Counted from the stretch's first letter, positions 17,247 through 26,334 are shown. The stretch: DNA of 64,000 bases from Actinomadura sp. 7K507 (GCF_004348425.1 NZ_SMKK01000001.1:81013-145012), one strand, 5' to 3'. Notes: generated by a model not told the origin, from the sequence alone. Made by a program: numbers and translations.

Positions 17247-18110
17247 TCAGCCAGTGGACCTCCCCGGTGTCTCCGCGACCCGGACGCGCGGACCGGGGTC
17301 CGATGGCCGCGGGCGGACGTGGTGGCGGCCTATGGGGAGCATCAGGGGGCGCCCGGAGACGGGGTCTTCGATGATGCGGCTTTCGAGGTCGAAGACCGTC
17401 CGGACGACCTCTTCGGTGAGGACCTCGGCGGGGGCGCCGGAGGCGTGGAGGCTGCCGTCGGCGAGGGCGATGAGGTGGTCGGCGTAGCGGGCGGCGAGGT
17501 TGAGGTCGTGCAGGACCATCACGATCGTGGTGCCGCGGGTGCGGTTCATGTCGGTCAGCAGGTCGAGGACTTCGATCTGGTGGCTGGCGTCGAGGAAGGT
17601 GGTGGGCTCGTCGAGGAGGAGCAGGTCGGTCTGCTGGGCCAGCGCCATGGCGATCCAGACGCGCTGGCGCTGCCCTCCGGACAGTTCGTCGACGGCGCGG
17701 TCGGTGAGGTCGGTGGTCCGCGTCGCCTCCAGGGCCGCGGCCACGGCGGTGTCGTCCCGGTGGTTCCACCGGGAGAAGATCCCCTGATGGGGGTGCCGCC
17801 CGCGGCAGACGAGGTCGAGCACCGTGATGCCCTCGGGCGCTACCGGCGACTGGGGCAGCAGTCCGAGCGTGCGGGCGAGTTCCTTGGCGGGCATGCGGTG
17901 CACCTGCCTGCCGTCCAGCACGACGCGGCCCTCCCGGGGCGCGAGCAGCCGGGACAGGGAGCGCAGGAGCGTCGACTTCCCGCAGGCGTTGGCGCCGACG
18001 ATGGCGGTGACCTCGCCGGGCGGCACGGCCAGGTCGAGTTGCTCGATGACGGCCCGGTCGCCGTAGCCGAGCGTGAGCCGCTCGGCCGCGAGGGAGTGGG
18101 AGGTGGTCAC
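17247..18110 (-). CDS. Iron-siderophore ABC transporter ATPase (FepC-type)
   Basis: 287 residues from GTG 18110, which overlaps the preceding permease stop by 4 bases (GTGA). Walker A is GANACGKST (39-47), the FecE/FepC-type form with an unusual alanine and cysteine. LSGGQRQR is at 143-150 and the Walker B aspartate lies in LLLLDEPTTFLDASHQ. The C-terminal 30 residues, rich in Pro/Arg, are extra compared with FepC. It drives the two FecCD permeases of the same operon and is the last gene before a hairpin terminator. Confidence 0.92.
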   Translation of the reverse strand: MTTSHSLAAERLTLGYGDRAVIEQLDLAVPPGEVTAIVGANACGKSTLLRSLSRLLAPREGRVVLDGRQVHRMPAKELARTLGLLPQSPVAPEGITVLDLVCRGRHPHQGIFSRWNHRDDTAVAAALEATRTTDLTDRAVDELSGGQRQRVWIAMALAQQTDLLLLDEPTTFLDASHQIEVLDLLTDMNRTRGTTIVMVLHDLNLAARYADHLIALADGSLHASGAPAEVLTEEVVRTVFDLESRIIEDPVSGRPLMLPIGRHHVRPRPSDPGPRVRVAETPGRSTG

Positions 18111-19186
18111 AGCGAGCCTCCGGCGCGATGGGTGCGGACGATCAGATAGACGAGGTAGGGCGCCCCGAGGACGCCGGTGACGACGCCGACCGGGAAGCGG
18201 GTGTCGAACGCGAACTGGCCGGTGAGGTCGGCGACCAGGACCAGCAGGGCGCCGACGAGCCCGGCGGGCACGAGCAGGGACCCGCCGGTGCCGAGGATCC
18301 GGGCCGCGATGGGGCCGGACAGGAACGCCACGAACGCGATGGGCCCGGCCGCCGCGGCGGCGAAGGCGATCAGGCCGGTGGCGGCGACGATGACCGCGAC
18401 GCGGGTGCGTTCGACGCGGATCCCGAGCGCGGAGGCGGTGTCGTCGCCGAGCTGCATGGCCGCCAGGTCGCGCGCCAGCGTCAGCAGGACGGGGCCGAGC
18501 ACCGCCAGCGCGACGACGGTGGGGAGCGCCTCCGCCCAGGTCGTGCCGTTGAGGCTGCCTGCCAGCCAGCGCGTGGCCTCCTGGAGGTCCCACTCGGCGG
18601 CCCGGGACAGGACGTAGAGGGTGACGCTGTCGAGGATCGCGGCGACCCCGATGCCGATCAGGATGAGCCGCGTGCCCACGACGCCGTCCCGGAACGCCAG
18701 GGTGTAGATCAGCAGGGAGACGGCGAGGGCGCAGACGATCGCGAAGACCGACACCTGGATCCCGCCGAGGGACAGCGACACGATCGCGATGACCGCCGCG
18801 GCGCTCGCGCCCGAGCTGATGCCGATGATGTCGGGGCTGGCGAGGGGGTTGCGCAGCAGCGTCTGGAAGGTCACCCCGCCCAGTCCGAAGCAGAACCCCG
18901 CGGTCACGGCGACGACCGCCCGCGGCAGCCGGAGCCGCCCGACCGTGAACGACGCGCCCGGCACCTGCTCGCCGAGGATGACGCGGATCACGTCGCCGGG
19001 CGGGTAGAAGGTCCGGCCGACCATCAGGGTCGCGGCGAACGCGGCGGCGACGAGCAGCGCCAGCGTCAGCACGCCGAGGCGGCGCTTGGAGGCGCGCCGG
19101 CGGCGGCCGCGGGCGACCGCCTGGGCGGTGGCGGGCCCGGTGGTGGGCCCGGCGGGCGGCGGCTCGGTGGCGGCGGGGGTCTTCAC
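18107..19186 (-). CDS. FecCD-family siderophore permease (second)
   Basis: 359 residues from GTG 19186, overlapping the first permease stop (GTGA). After an N-terminal Pro/Arg-rich cytoplasmic extension there are about ten hydrophobic helices; the conserved FecCD stretches NPLASPDIIGISSGA, LIGIGVAAILDSVTLY and GPIAFVAFLSGPIAARILG are present. In this family, the NPLA(D/S)P(D/G)I(I/L)G motif is the coupling region to the ATPase. It forms a heterodimer with the neighbouring permease. Confidence 0.92.
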   Translation of the reverse strand: MKTPAATEPPPAGPTTGPATAQAVARGRRRRASKRRLGVLTLALLVAAAFAATLMVGRTFYPPGDVIRVILGEQVPGASFTVGRLRLPRAVVAVTAGFCFGLGGVTFQTLLRNPLASPDIIGISSGASAAAVIAIVSLSLGGIQVSVFAIVCALAVSLLIYTLAFRDGVVGTRLILIGIGVAAILDSVTLYVLSRAAEWDLQEATRWLAGSLNGTTWAEALPTVVALAVLGPVLLTLARDLAAMQLGDDTASALGIRVERTRVAVIVAATGLIAFAAAAAGPIAFVAFLSGPIAARILGTGGSLLVPAGLVGALLVLVADLTGQFAFDTRFPVGVVTGVLGAPYLVYLIVRTHRAGGSL

Positions 19187-20226
19187 AGCTCACGCACCTT
19201 GTACCGGCGGACGATGTGGATGAAGAACGGGGCGCCGATCAGCGCGGTCACGATGCCCACCTCGATGTCCGAGGGACTCGCCACCACGCGGCCGACGACG
19301 TCGGCGGCGGTGAGGAGCGCCCCGCCGACCAGGGCGCAGAACGGCAGGAGCCAGCGGTGGTCCACGCCGACGAGCAGGCGGCACGCGTGCGGGACGACGA
19401 GCCCGACGAAGCCGATCGGCCCGGTGACGGCCGTCGCCGCACCGCACAGCACGACCGAGCCGAGGGCGGCGACGGTGCGGATGACGGCGACGCGCTCGCC
19501 GAGCCCCGCCGCGATGTCGTCGCCCAGGGCGAGCGAGTTCAGCGCCCGCGCCGTCAGCAGGCACAGGGCGAAGCCGGCGGCGAGGAACGGCAGGACATGC
19601 CCGATGCGCTCGTAGGACGCGCCGCCGACCCCGCCGATCTGCCAGAGCCGGAAGCCTCCGGCGATGTCGTTGCGCGGCAGGACGACGGCGCTGACGAGGG
19701 ACGTGAGGGCCGCCGACGTGGCGGCGCCGGCGAGCGCGAGTTTGAGGGGGGTCGCCCCGCCGCGTCCGAGGGACCCGACCGCGTACACGAACACGGCCGC
19801 GACGGCGGCGCCCGCCATCGCGACCCAGACGTATCCGGTCGGCGACGCGAGCCCGAAGAACGCGACGGCGGTGACGACGGCCAGGGACGCGCCCATGTTG
19901 ATGCCGAGGATCCCCGGGTCGGCCAGCGGGTTGCGGGTCACGCCCTGCATGACGCCGCCGGAGACGCCGAGCGCGGCGCCGATGACGACCGCGAGCAGGG
20001 TGCGCGGTATCCGCTTGGCGACCGCCGCCTGTTCGAGGGTGTCGTCCGCGCCGCCGAGGGCCTGCCGGACGTCGGCCCAGGCGACGTCGCGGGAGCCCAG
20101 GACGACGGAGGCCAGCATGATCGCGGCCAGCACGGCGATGGCGGCGAGCAGCCACAGGACGCGCAGGCGCGCCGGACGCCGCACGAGGGCGGCGTCCGGC
20201 GGGCGTTCGGTGACGGCAGCCGTCAC
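19183..20226 (-). CDS. FecCD-family siderophore permease (first)
   Basis: 347 residues from GTG 20226, which overlaps the stop of the binding-protein gene by 4 bases. About ten membrane helices follow a basic N-terminus; the family marks GVMQGVTRNPLADPGILGI and TGPIGFVGLVVPHACRLLVG are intact. The extension upstream of GTG 20226 is only antisense to the binding protein gene and was ignored. It pairs with the permease encoded next for uptake of a ferric siderophore. Confidence 0.92.
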   Translation of the reverse strand: MTAAVTERPPDAALVRRPARLRVLWLLAAIAVLAAIMLASVVLGSRDVAWADVRQALGGADDTLEQAAVAKRIPRTLLAVVIGAALGVSGGVMQGVTRNPLADPGILGINMGASLAVVTAVAFFGLASPTGYVWVAMAGAAVAAVFVYAVGSLGRGGATPLKLALAGAATSAALTSLVSAVVLPRNDIAGGFRLWQIGGVGGASYERIGHVLPFLAAGFALCLLTARALNSLALGDDIAAGLGERVAVIRTVAALGSVVLCGAATAVTGPIGFVGLVVPHACRLLVGVDHRWLLPFCALVGGALLTAADVVGRVVASPSDIEVGIVTALIGAPFFIHIVRRYKVREL

Positions 20227-21263
20227 TTGACCTTGTCCGCGGCCTCGGCCAGCGCCTTGACGTAGTCCTCCAGCACGAACGAGATCGACAGCGGCGTCGG
20301 GTTGGCGGCGGTGCCCAGCGGCTCGCTCTCGGGCAGCAGGTAGACCGAGCCGCGCTCGACGGCGGGGATCTTCGACAGCAGCGGGTCCTTGCTGATCGTG
20401 TCGAGCAGGTCGCCCTTCTCGCCGCCGTACCCGGTGATGATGTCGACGTCGTCGAACATGTCGGCCTGCTCGGCGCTGCGCGTCAGGGAGAACTTGTCCG
20501 TGCCCTTGGACGCCTCGGCGACGCTGTCCGCGATCTTCAGCCCGAGGTCCTCGAAGAACATCGTGCGGGTGTCGTGCGCCGTGTAGAAGCCGACCTGGCT
20601 GACGTCGTTGGGGTCGACGTGCGTCATGAACATCGCCGATTTGCCCTTGAGCTGCGGGTACTTCGCGACGACGGTCTCGACCTCGTCCTCGATGCCGGCG
20701 ATCAGCTTGTCGCCCTCGGCGGCGAGGCCGATGGCCTTGCTGTTCAACTCGACCGTCTCGCGCCACGGGGTGCCCCAGGCGACCTTCGGGTAGGCCACCA
20801 CGGGAGCGATCTCGCTGAGAGTGTCGTAGTCCTGCTTGGTCAGGCCGGAGTACCCGGCCAGGATCACGTCCGGCCTGGTGTCGGCGACGGCCTCGAAGTC
20901 GATGCCGTCGGTCTCGTCGAACAGGACGGGCGTCTTGGCGTTGAGCTCCTTCAGGCGCTTCTCCACCCAGGGCAGGACGCCGTCGTCGTTGTCGTCGCCG
21001 AAGTTCGCCGACGCCATGCCGACCGGGACGACGCCGAGGGCCAGCGGCACCTCGTGGTTGGCCCAGTTGACCGTGGCCACCCGCTCCGGCTTCTCCGGGA
21101 CGGTGGTCGTCCCCAGCGCGTGCTTGATCGTGACGGGGAAGGCGGCGCCACCGCCGCCGCCCGCGCTCGCCTCCTCCGTCTCCGCCGAGTCGCCGCAGGC
21201 CGCGATGCCGCCCACCAGGACGGCCACCACGGCGAGGATGCGAAGGCTATGTGGACGTTTCAA
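20223..21263 (-). CDS. Siderophore-binding lipoprotein of the iron ABC importer
   Basis: 346 residues, TTG 21263 start. A basic N-terminus, hydrophobic helix and lipobox IAAC (Cys23) show a lipid-anchored extracytoplasmic protein. The mature part begins with a Gly/Glu-rich linker and the FecB/FepB fold (FPVTIKHALGTTTVPEKPERVATVNW; DFEAVADTRPDVILAGYSG). This is cluster 8 of binding proteins, using a rigid central helix to bind ferric catecholate or hydroxamate siderophores. It is the first gene of a four-gene operon with 4-bp overlaps throughout, behind an iron box. No siderophore synthetase is in the window, so it may take up exogenous siderophores. Confidence 0.9.
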   Translation of the reverse strand: MKRPHSLRILAVVAVLVGGIAACGDSAETEEASAGGGGGAAFPVTIKHALGTTTVPEKPERVATVNWANHEVPLALGVVPVGMASANFGDDNDDGVLPWVEKRLKELNAKTPVLFDETDGIDFEAVADTRPDVILAGYSGLTKQDYDTLSEIAPVVAYPKVAWGTPWRETVELNSKAIGLAAEGDKLIAGIEDEVETVVAKYPQLKGKSAMFMTHVDPNDVSQVGFYTAHDTRTMFFEDLGLKIADSVAEASKGTDKFSLTRSAEQADMFDDVDIITGYGGEKGDLLDTISKDPLLSKIPAVERGSVYLLPESEPLGTAANPTPLSISFVLEDYVKALAEAADKVK

Positions 21264-21291
21264 TCCGTACTCCCAGGTGACCGCGAACTAC

Positions 21292-21346
21292 TTAGGTAAG
21301 GCTTGCCTTGGTGCGCACCCTAGAGCGGATGGGCGGATTGTCGCAA
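21292..21346 (-). promoter_or_regulatory. Promoter with IdeR/DtxR iron box for the siderophore importer
   Basis: On the minus strand TTGCGA (21346-21341) and TAGGGT (21322-21317) are 18 bp apart. Right downstream, over the expected start site, 21292-21310 reads TTAGGTAAGGCTTGCCTTG, matching most positions of the DtxR/IdeR 19-bp consensus. Iron-loaded IdeR would block initiation, which fits an iron-uptake operon. Confidence 0.8.
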
Positions 21347-21407
21347 TCAACCTTTTGGGACACCCGTTATCGAGTTCGGGACACGGAGGCCGGGGCGCGG
21401 CCGGGCC

Positions 21408-22196
21408 TCAGCGCGCCCGGAACGCCCCCGGCGTCAGCCCGGTCGTCCGCCGGAAGGCCGCGCCGAACGCGCTGGCGGACCGGTACCCGACCTCCTCGGC
21501 CACGACATCGATCTCCAGGCCCCGGCTCAGCAGCGCCACCGCGTGCTGGGCGCGCACCGCCGCGACCCACCGCGCGAAGCTGGTGCCCGTCTCCGCGTTG
21601 AAGGCACGGGTGATCGTGCGGGCGCTCACGCCGAGGCGGGACGCCCAGTCCGCGAGCGTCCGCTGGTCTCCCGGATGGTCGCGGACCGCGTCGACGATCG
21701 GGCGCAGCAGGTCGGAGGCGGGCATGCGCAGGTGCAGCTCGCGCGAGGACGGGGTGAGCACGTCGAGCACCATCGCCTCGGTCACCGTCCGCGAGTCCGC
21801 GGACAGCTCCGCACCGGCGAGCCGCTCCAGCAGCAGCCGGAGCAGCGGGGTGATCTCGACGCCGACGGGCGCCGCGGAGATCGAGGACATGGTGCCGAAG
21901 CCGAAGAAGTTGGCACGGCACCGGGTACCGGCCGACGCCGAGCCGGAATGCAGCGTCCCCGCGGGCATCCACAGGCCCGCGGTCGGGGTGATCGTCCAGA
22001 CCCGCGGCCCCACCACGGCCGTGGACGCGCCCCGCTCGTTCCACAGCAGCTCGTGGAACGGGTGGGAATGCTCGTTCCAGGCGATGTCGCGGGCGAAGAC
22101 CTCGCTCCAGCTCATGATCGCGAACGGCATCTCGACCGGCCCCGCCGCGAGGGCGGGCAGTGTCCGGGTCTCCAGCGTCCGGGGCCCCTTGGTCAT
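21408..22196 (-). CDS. AraC-family regulator with cupin-like sensor domain
   Basis: 262 residues from ATG 22196 (GTG 22211 is an alternative five codons longer). Residues 25-110 form a cupin-type AraC-binding domain (NEHSHPFHELLWNERG; LWMPAGTLHSG), and residues about 160-262 are the double HTH (TLADWASRLGVSARTITRAF; VAEEVGYRSASAFGAAFRRTTGLTPGAFR). It lies directly upstream of the iron importer in the same direction. Such AraC genes beside siderophore operons often sense the ferric siderophore and activate the importer, which is the likeliest role here. It ends 62 bases before the importer promoter elements, so the two are transcribed separately. Confidence 0.85.
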   Translation of the reverse strand: MTKGPRTLETRTLPALAAGPVEMPFAIMSWSEVFARDIAWNEHSHPFHELLWNERGASTAVVGPRVWTITPTAGLWMPAGTLHSGSASAGTRCRANFFGFGTMSSISAAPVGVEITPLLRLLLERLAGAELSADSRTVTEAMVLDVLTPSSRELHLRMPASDLLRPIVDAVRDHPGDQRTLADWASRLGVSARTITRAFNAETGTSFARWVAAVRAQHAVALLSRGLEIDVVAEEVGYRSASAFGAAFRRTTGLTPGAFRAR

Positions 22197-22461
22197 ACGA
22201 ACGATTCCCACTCTGATCCGCGGGCGCGGACTCCCCCGCCCGGCGTCACTTTACCTTCGGGCGGCATCTCGTCCTGGACCGGATCCCGGCAGGTCGTCGG
22301 CAGGTGTGCCGGTCCGGCGGATGAGTGATCACTCAACTGGCTGCGGAAACCGGATCGCGACTTCTGCGGTCGCGCACTAGGTGCGGATCACCGCGTAACA
22401 CACACTCTGGTGCACCGATCGCTCCGCGGGAGGAACCCTTGCCGCCGTACCTTTCTCCTTT

Positions 22462-23406
22462 TCACCGGGTGTGCCGCCATGACCGGGTGTGCCGCCGTGG
22501 CCGGGTGCTCCGCCGTGACCCGGTGCTCCGCCGTGACCGGGCGCCGAGCGACGCGATGAGCCGGGGCCAGATCCGATGAAGTTCCCGCTCCCAATAGGGC
22601 CAGCTGTGCGTGCCGTCCCGGTACAGGTGGGCCGCCGCCGGGATCCCCAGGCCGTGCAGCCGCCGCAGGAACGGGCGGACGGTCGAGCGCACGACGGGCT
22701 CGGCGAGGTTCGCCGCGCTCCAGGTCCCCGGCGGGTCGAGCGGGCCGGGACGCCCGGTCAGCCCGCACGACAGGAACACGCCCGTACCGCGCAGCCCGGC
22801 CGCCAGGTACAGCGGGTCGGCGGCCCGCCAGTGCCGGTCGCCGAGCACGGGCACGCCCCACATCTGGAACGGGTTCACGCGTCCGGCGATGCCGGTGGCG
22901 GCCAGCAGGGTGGTCGCGGCGAGCGGCGAACGGATCGTGCACGGCCCGCTCAGCGAGGCCGCGAAGCGGAACATGCCGGGATGGGACGCGGCGCTCAGCA
23001 GCGCCCCGTACCCGCCGCCGGAGACCCCGGCGACCGCGCGCACCGCCGAGGCCCGGTAGCGCTCCCGCATGAGCGCGTGGACGTCGTGGACGTGGAAGGT
23101 CTGCCACTGCGGGCCGCTGCGCCAGTCGGCGTACCCGCCGAACCGGCCGCCGTCCGGCATGACGACGAGGACGTCGTCGTCGCGGCTGAGGTGCTCCACA
23201 TCGGTGTGGCGCGTCCACGACGCGGAGTCGTCGAGACCGCCGTGATGCAGCGTCAGCAGCGGCCGGGTCCCGCCGCCGTGCTCGGACCAGCCGCGCGGGA
23301 GGAGCACCTGGACCGACCATTCCTCGGGGCCGAGGGAATCGGCCTGCACCGTCAGTCTCCGGAGCCGGTCGCCCAGCCTCTCCTCGTCGAGGACCTTTAT
23401 CGCCAT
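22462..23406 (-). CDS. Cytosolic Ag85/esterase-D-like alpha/beta hydrolase with repeat-derived tail
   Basis: 314 residues. PF00756 fold: LLTLHHGGLDDSASW, a YADW block, and the nucleophile elbow GVSGGG with Ser129; a late H in DGTHSWPYW (family pattern) completes the triad. There is no signal peptide, unlike the paralogue at 25378. The last 25 residues (RSTGSRRSTRPRRHTRSWRHTR, in part) are encoded by a 72-bp array of four 18-bp repeats and are strongly basic; homologues would end near ...LIASLGA. It is divergent from the methyltransferase fusion gene across a short gap with an inverted repeat. Confidence 0.8.
   Translation of the reverse strand: MAIKVLDEERLGDRLRRLTVQADSLGPEEWSVQVLLPRGWSEHGGGTRPLLTLHHGGLDDSASWTRHTDVEHLSRDDDVLVVMPDGGRFGGYADWRSGPQWQTFHVHDVHALMRERYRASAVRAVAGVSGGGYGALLSAASHPGMFRFAASLSGPCTIRSPLAATTLLAATGIAGRVNPFQMWGVPVLGDRHWRAADPLYLAAGLRGTGVFLSCGLTGRPGPLDPPGTWSAANLAEPVVRSTVRPFLRRLHGLGIPAAAHLYRDGTHSWPYWERELHRIWPRLIASLGARSRRSTGSRRSTRPRRHTRSWRHTR
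22465..22536 (-). repeat. Four 18-bp tandem repeats at the 3' end of an esterase gene
   Basis: Units begin at 22465, 22483, 22501 and 22519 (CCGGGTGTGCCGCCATGA and variants with 1-3 changes). The array stays in frame and ends exactly at the stop codon 22462-22464, adding an Arg/Ser/Thr/His-rich tail to the protein. Confidence 0.85.
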
Positions 23407-23444
23407 GACTTGAAGTTATGGCCTCCCGAGCGGCCGCAACACTG

Positions 23445-23468
23445 AGCGAACTGACATTTACGTTCGCT
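23445..23468. promoter_or_regulatory. Inverted repeat in the divergent esterase/methyltransferase promoter
   Basis: AGCGAAC (23445-23451) and GTTCGCT (23462-23468) are perfect 7-bp arms with a 10-base spacer, between the esterase start (23406) and the GTG of the methyltransferase fusion (23543). A dimeric repressor site is plausible. Confidence 0.4.
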
Positions 23469-23542
23469 GATCACTGAGCTTTCTACGCCTTTCAGATTCG
23501 TTTTTCAACCATGCCCGGGAAGCACTAAAAGGAGGTCGCGAA

Positions 23543-25381
23543 GTGCTCGTCGGATTGGTCGCCTTCGTCGCGCTCTGCATGACGGCCAACGCGGTGCGCC
23601 TGCGGGCCCGCCTGCGCGGCCTCCACCCGCTGCCGTCCCCGCCGGGGGCGCCCGAAGACGCACCACCGGGCGAGGACGAGTACGTCCTGCTCACCGCGGA
23701 CGGCGTCCACGTCCCGCCCGCGGTGCTGGGCGCCGCCGAGCGCCACGCCCGCGGCAACGGTCTCGGCATGGTCGACCTGATGCCACGCGACCTGCACGTC
23801 GACACGGCCCTCGATCTGGCCCGCCACCTGAACTTCGACGCCTACCGCGGCGACGTTTTCGGCATGGGCCGCGGAGCCTGCCACGCGGTGCTCGCCTCGC
23901 GCGCCGCCGCCCGCGGCGCCGGGATCACCGCCTTCACCGGCCTCGACCCCGACGAACTCGGCGCGGCCACCGCCCGGCTGCGGCTCTACACCGGCTCGGC
24001 CGACATCGTCGTCGCCCCGATCGGCGCCCGCGACCAGGCCGCCTTCCGGCGGTCGCGGATGCGTTCGCTCGCCTTCGTGATCCCGCAGACGCTCGCGCTC
24101 CCGCAGACCCTGTTCGCGGCGGCCGGCGGCTACCTCCTGGTGGCCGGGGCCCTCGTGCTCGCGCCGGCGGCCGGGCTCGCGCTCGCGCTGCTGTACTGCG
24201 CGCTTCCGGCGCTGGTCTTCGCCGGCGTCGCCGTACGGCCCCGGGACCTGGCCCGCGTCTGCGCGCTGCGGCTCGCCCACACGCCGCTCTCGATCTTCCG
24301 TACCCTCGCCGCCCCGAGGACGCGCTGGGAACGGGACCTGGCCGCCCGCCGCGAGGAGGCCCGCGTCTGGTACCGCGCCGAGATCGACCGCGGCATCGGC
24401 CGGTTCTTCGGGCCGCGCGCCGAGGAATGCCCGTGGTGCGGCGGCCGTGCGCTGAGCAGGCGGGTCGTGGCCCGCGACATCCTCCAGGGCAAGCCGGGAC
24501 GTTTCACCATGGAACGGTGCGACCGCTGCGGGCACGTCTTCCAGAACCCGCGCGTCACCCCCGAAGGCCTGGCCTTCTACTACAAGGACGTCTACGACGG
24601 CCTCGGCGACGTCCTGGCCGAGCGGATCCTGTCGTCCAACACCTCCTGGTACCTCGCCCGCGCCGCCATGCTCGCCCGCGCGACCGTCCCCAGGACCTGG
24701 CTCGACGTCGGCACGGGCAAGGGGCATTTCTGCCGGGCCGCGCGGAGCGTCCTGCCCGGCACGCGCTTCGACGGCCTCGACTTCGGCGCGGCGGTCGAGG
24801 AGGGCGAGCAGCGCGGCTGGATCGACCGCGCCTACCGCGGCGAGTTCACGGCACTGTCCGCCGACCTGGCCGGACGGTACGACGTGGTCAGCATGCACCA
24901 CTACCTGGAGCACACCGCCGACCCGCTCGGCGAGCTCGACACCGCCGTCAAGGTGCTGCCGTCCGGGGGCCACCTCCTGATCGAGCTGCCCGACCCCGAG
25001 TCGTGGTTCGGCCGCGTCCTGCGCGGCTTCTGGGTGCCCTGGCTCGCACCGCAGCACCTGCACATGATCCCGATCGGCAACCTGCGCGAGGCGCTGGAGC
25101 AGCGCGGCCTGGAGATCCTCGCCGAGGAGCGCAGGGAGGCCGACCAGGGACCGGACTTCGTGGCGTCCGCCGCCGCCGTCGTCAACTGGCTCGGCCTCGA
25201 CGTCGACCGGCCGTGGTGGCCGCGCACTCCCGGCCGCCGGGAGTACACCGGTACGATCGCGACGATCATCCTGGCCGGCCCCCTCATGGGGACGGCCGTG
25301 CTGCTGGACCTGCTGACCACCCCCCTCGCCCGGCGGAGCAGCAACGCTTACCGGGTCCTGGCCAGAAAGAAGCTCGGATGA
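23543..25381 (+). CDS. Membrane-anchored fusion: N-terminal domain of unknown fold, zinc ribbon and SAM methyltransferase
   Basis: 612 residues from GTG 23543, with a perfect AAAGGAGGT at 23529-23537. Residues 1-20 form a membrane helix; 45-175 form a soluble domain resembling the donor side of membrane glycosyltransferases (FTGLDPDELGAATARL), not securely assigned; 178-235 contain two to three helices. Residues 296-329 form a zinc ribbon (CPWCGG, CDRCG). Residues 385-545 are a class I methyltransferase (LDVGTGKGHF; YDVVSMHHYLEHTADP). A C-terminal helix (570-590) re-enters the membrane. The esterase gene that follows overlaps it by 4 bases. The set suggests modification of a lipid or cell-envelope glycolipid, but the substrate is unknown. 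Confidence 0.7.
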   Translation: MLVGLVAFVALCMTANAVRLRARLRGLHPLPSPPGAPEDAPPGEDEYVLLTADGVHVPPAVLGAAERHARGNGLGMVDLMPRDLHVDTALDLARHLNFDAYRGDVFGMGRGACHAVLASRAAARGAGITAFTGLDPDELGAATARLRLYTGSADIVVAPIGARDQAAFRRSRMRSLAFVIPQTLALPQTLFAAAGGYLLVAGALVLAPAAGLALALLYCALPALVFAGVAVRPRDLARVCALRLAHTPLSIFRTLAAPRTRWERDLAARREEARVWYRAEIDRGIGRFFGPRAEECPWCGGRALSRRVVARDILQGKPGRFTMERCDRCGHVFQNPRVTPEGLAFYYKDVYDGLGDVLAERILSSNTSWYLARAAMLARATVPRTWLDVGTGKGHFCRAARSVLPGTRFDGLDFGAAVEEGEQRGWIDRAYRGEFTALSADLAGRYDVVSMHHYLEHTADPLGELDTAVKVLPSGGHLLIELPDPESWFGRVLRGFWVPWLAPQHLHMIPIGNLREALEQRGLEILAEERREADQGPDFVASAAAVVNWLGLDVDRPWWPRTPGRREYTGTIATIILAGPLMGTAVLLDLLTTPLARRSSNAYRVLARKKLG

Positions 25382-26334
25382 GACGCATTCTGCTCACGCT
25401 CGCGCTGCTGCTCTCGCTCATCGCCGTACCGGCGCCCGCCTCGGCGGCGGAGGTCACCGAGACGTGGATCGACGAGCGCACCCTCGACCTCACGTGGACA
25501 TCGCCGAACGTCGCCGAGGAGGTGAGCGCCCGCCTGCTGCTGCCCGAGGGCTGGAGCCGGAACGCGAAGCGGACCTGGCCGGTCGTCTACGCCTACCAGG
25601 GCGGACGCGACGACTACACCTCCTTCACCCGCGAGACCCCCATCGAGGAGATCGCCGCGCGCTGGGACGTCATGGTCGTCATGCCGTCCGGCGGGGACTA
25701 CGGCAGCTACACCGACTGGTGGAACGACGGGGAGGGCGGCCCCCCGCGCTGGGAGACCCTCCACACCGATGAGCTGATCAAGCTGATGGACCGCTACCGC
25801 GCGGGAGACCGCAGGGCCGTGATGGGCGCCTCGTCGGGCGGGCAGGGCGCGATCTCCTACGCCGCCAGGAACCCCGGCCTGTTCCGCTACGCGGCGTCCT
25901 TCAGCGGCTCCACCCACCTGACCAAGGACGGGATGCAGGCGTTCCTGTTCATGGTGAACCTGATCGGCACGGGCATGGACGCGTTCCGCATCTTCGGAGT
26001 GCCCGGCCGCGACGACGCGAACTGGCGGGCCCACGACCCCTACGTGCTGGCCGAGAACCTGCGCGGCGTCGGCCTGTACGTCTCCAGCGGGACCACCGGC
26101 CTGAACGGGCCCTACACCCCCGAGGGCGCGCAGTGGCGGCTCACCCAGCTCAGCGAGATCCTCATCGGGCAGATGAACCACTCGTTCGTGAACCGGCTGA
26201 ACGAGCTGAACATCCCGGTCACGTCCCACATCTACGGCAACGGCTGGCACGCCTGGCCCGAGTGGATCCCGGAGATGAAGGCGGCCTGGCCCCTGATGAT
26301 GCGCGCGATCGACGCGGAACGCGCCGGGGCGTGA
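25378..26334 (+). CDS. Secreted Ag85/esterase-D-like alpha/beta hydrolase
   Basis: 318 residues, ATG overlapping the preceding stop (ATGA). A Sec signal peptide ends at ASAAE (about residue 24). The catalytic core shows VVYAYQGGRDDYTSF, VMPSGGDYGSYTDW and the elbow GASSGG with Ser152; GNGWHAWPEW near the end supplies the histidine. It is a paralogue of the gene at 22462, with the same blocks in the same order, but exported. PF00756 includes mycolyltransferases and acyl esterases; genus-level mycolic acids would not be expected here, so the acyl acceptor is unclear. Co-transcription with the membrane methyltransferase fusion suggests action on its product outside the membrane. Confidence 0.8.
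   Translation: MRRILLTLALLLSLIAVPAPASAAEVTETWIDERTLDLTWTSPNVAEEVSARLLLPEGWSRNAKRTWPVVYAYQGGRDDYTSFTRETPIEEIAARWDVMVVMPSGGDYGSYTDWWNDGEGGPPRWETLHTDELIKLMDRYRAGDRRAVMGASSGGQGAISYAARNPGLFRYAASFSGSTHLTKDGMQAFLFMVNLIGTGMDAFRIFGVPGRDDANWRAHDPYVLAENLRGVGLYVSSGTTGLNGPYTPEGAQWRLTQLSEILIGQMNHSFVNRLNELNIPVTSHIYGNGWHAWPEWIPEMKAAWPLMMRAIDAERAGA

Noticed and set aside
18128..19615. Open frame of 495 codons on the plus strand
   Set aside because: Antisense to the FecCD permeases, which have family motifs and 4-bp operon overlaps.
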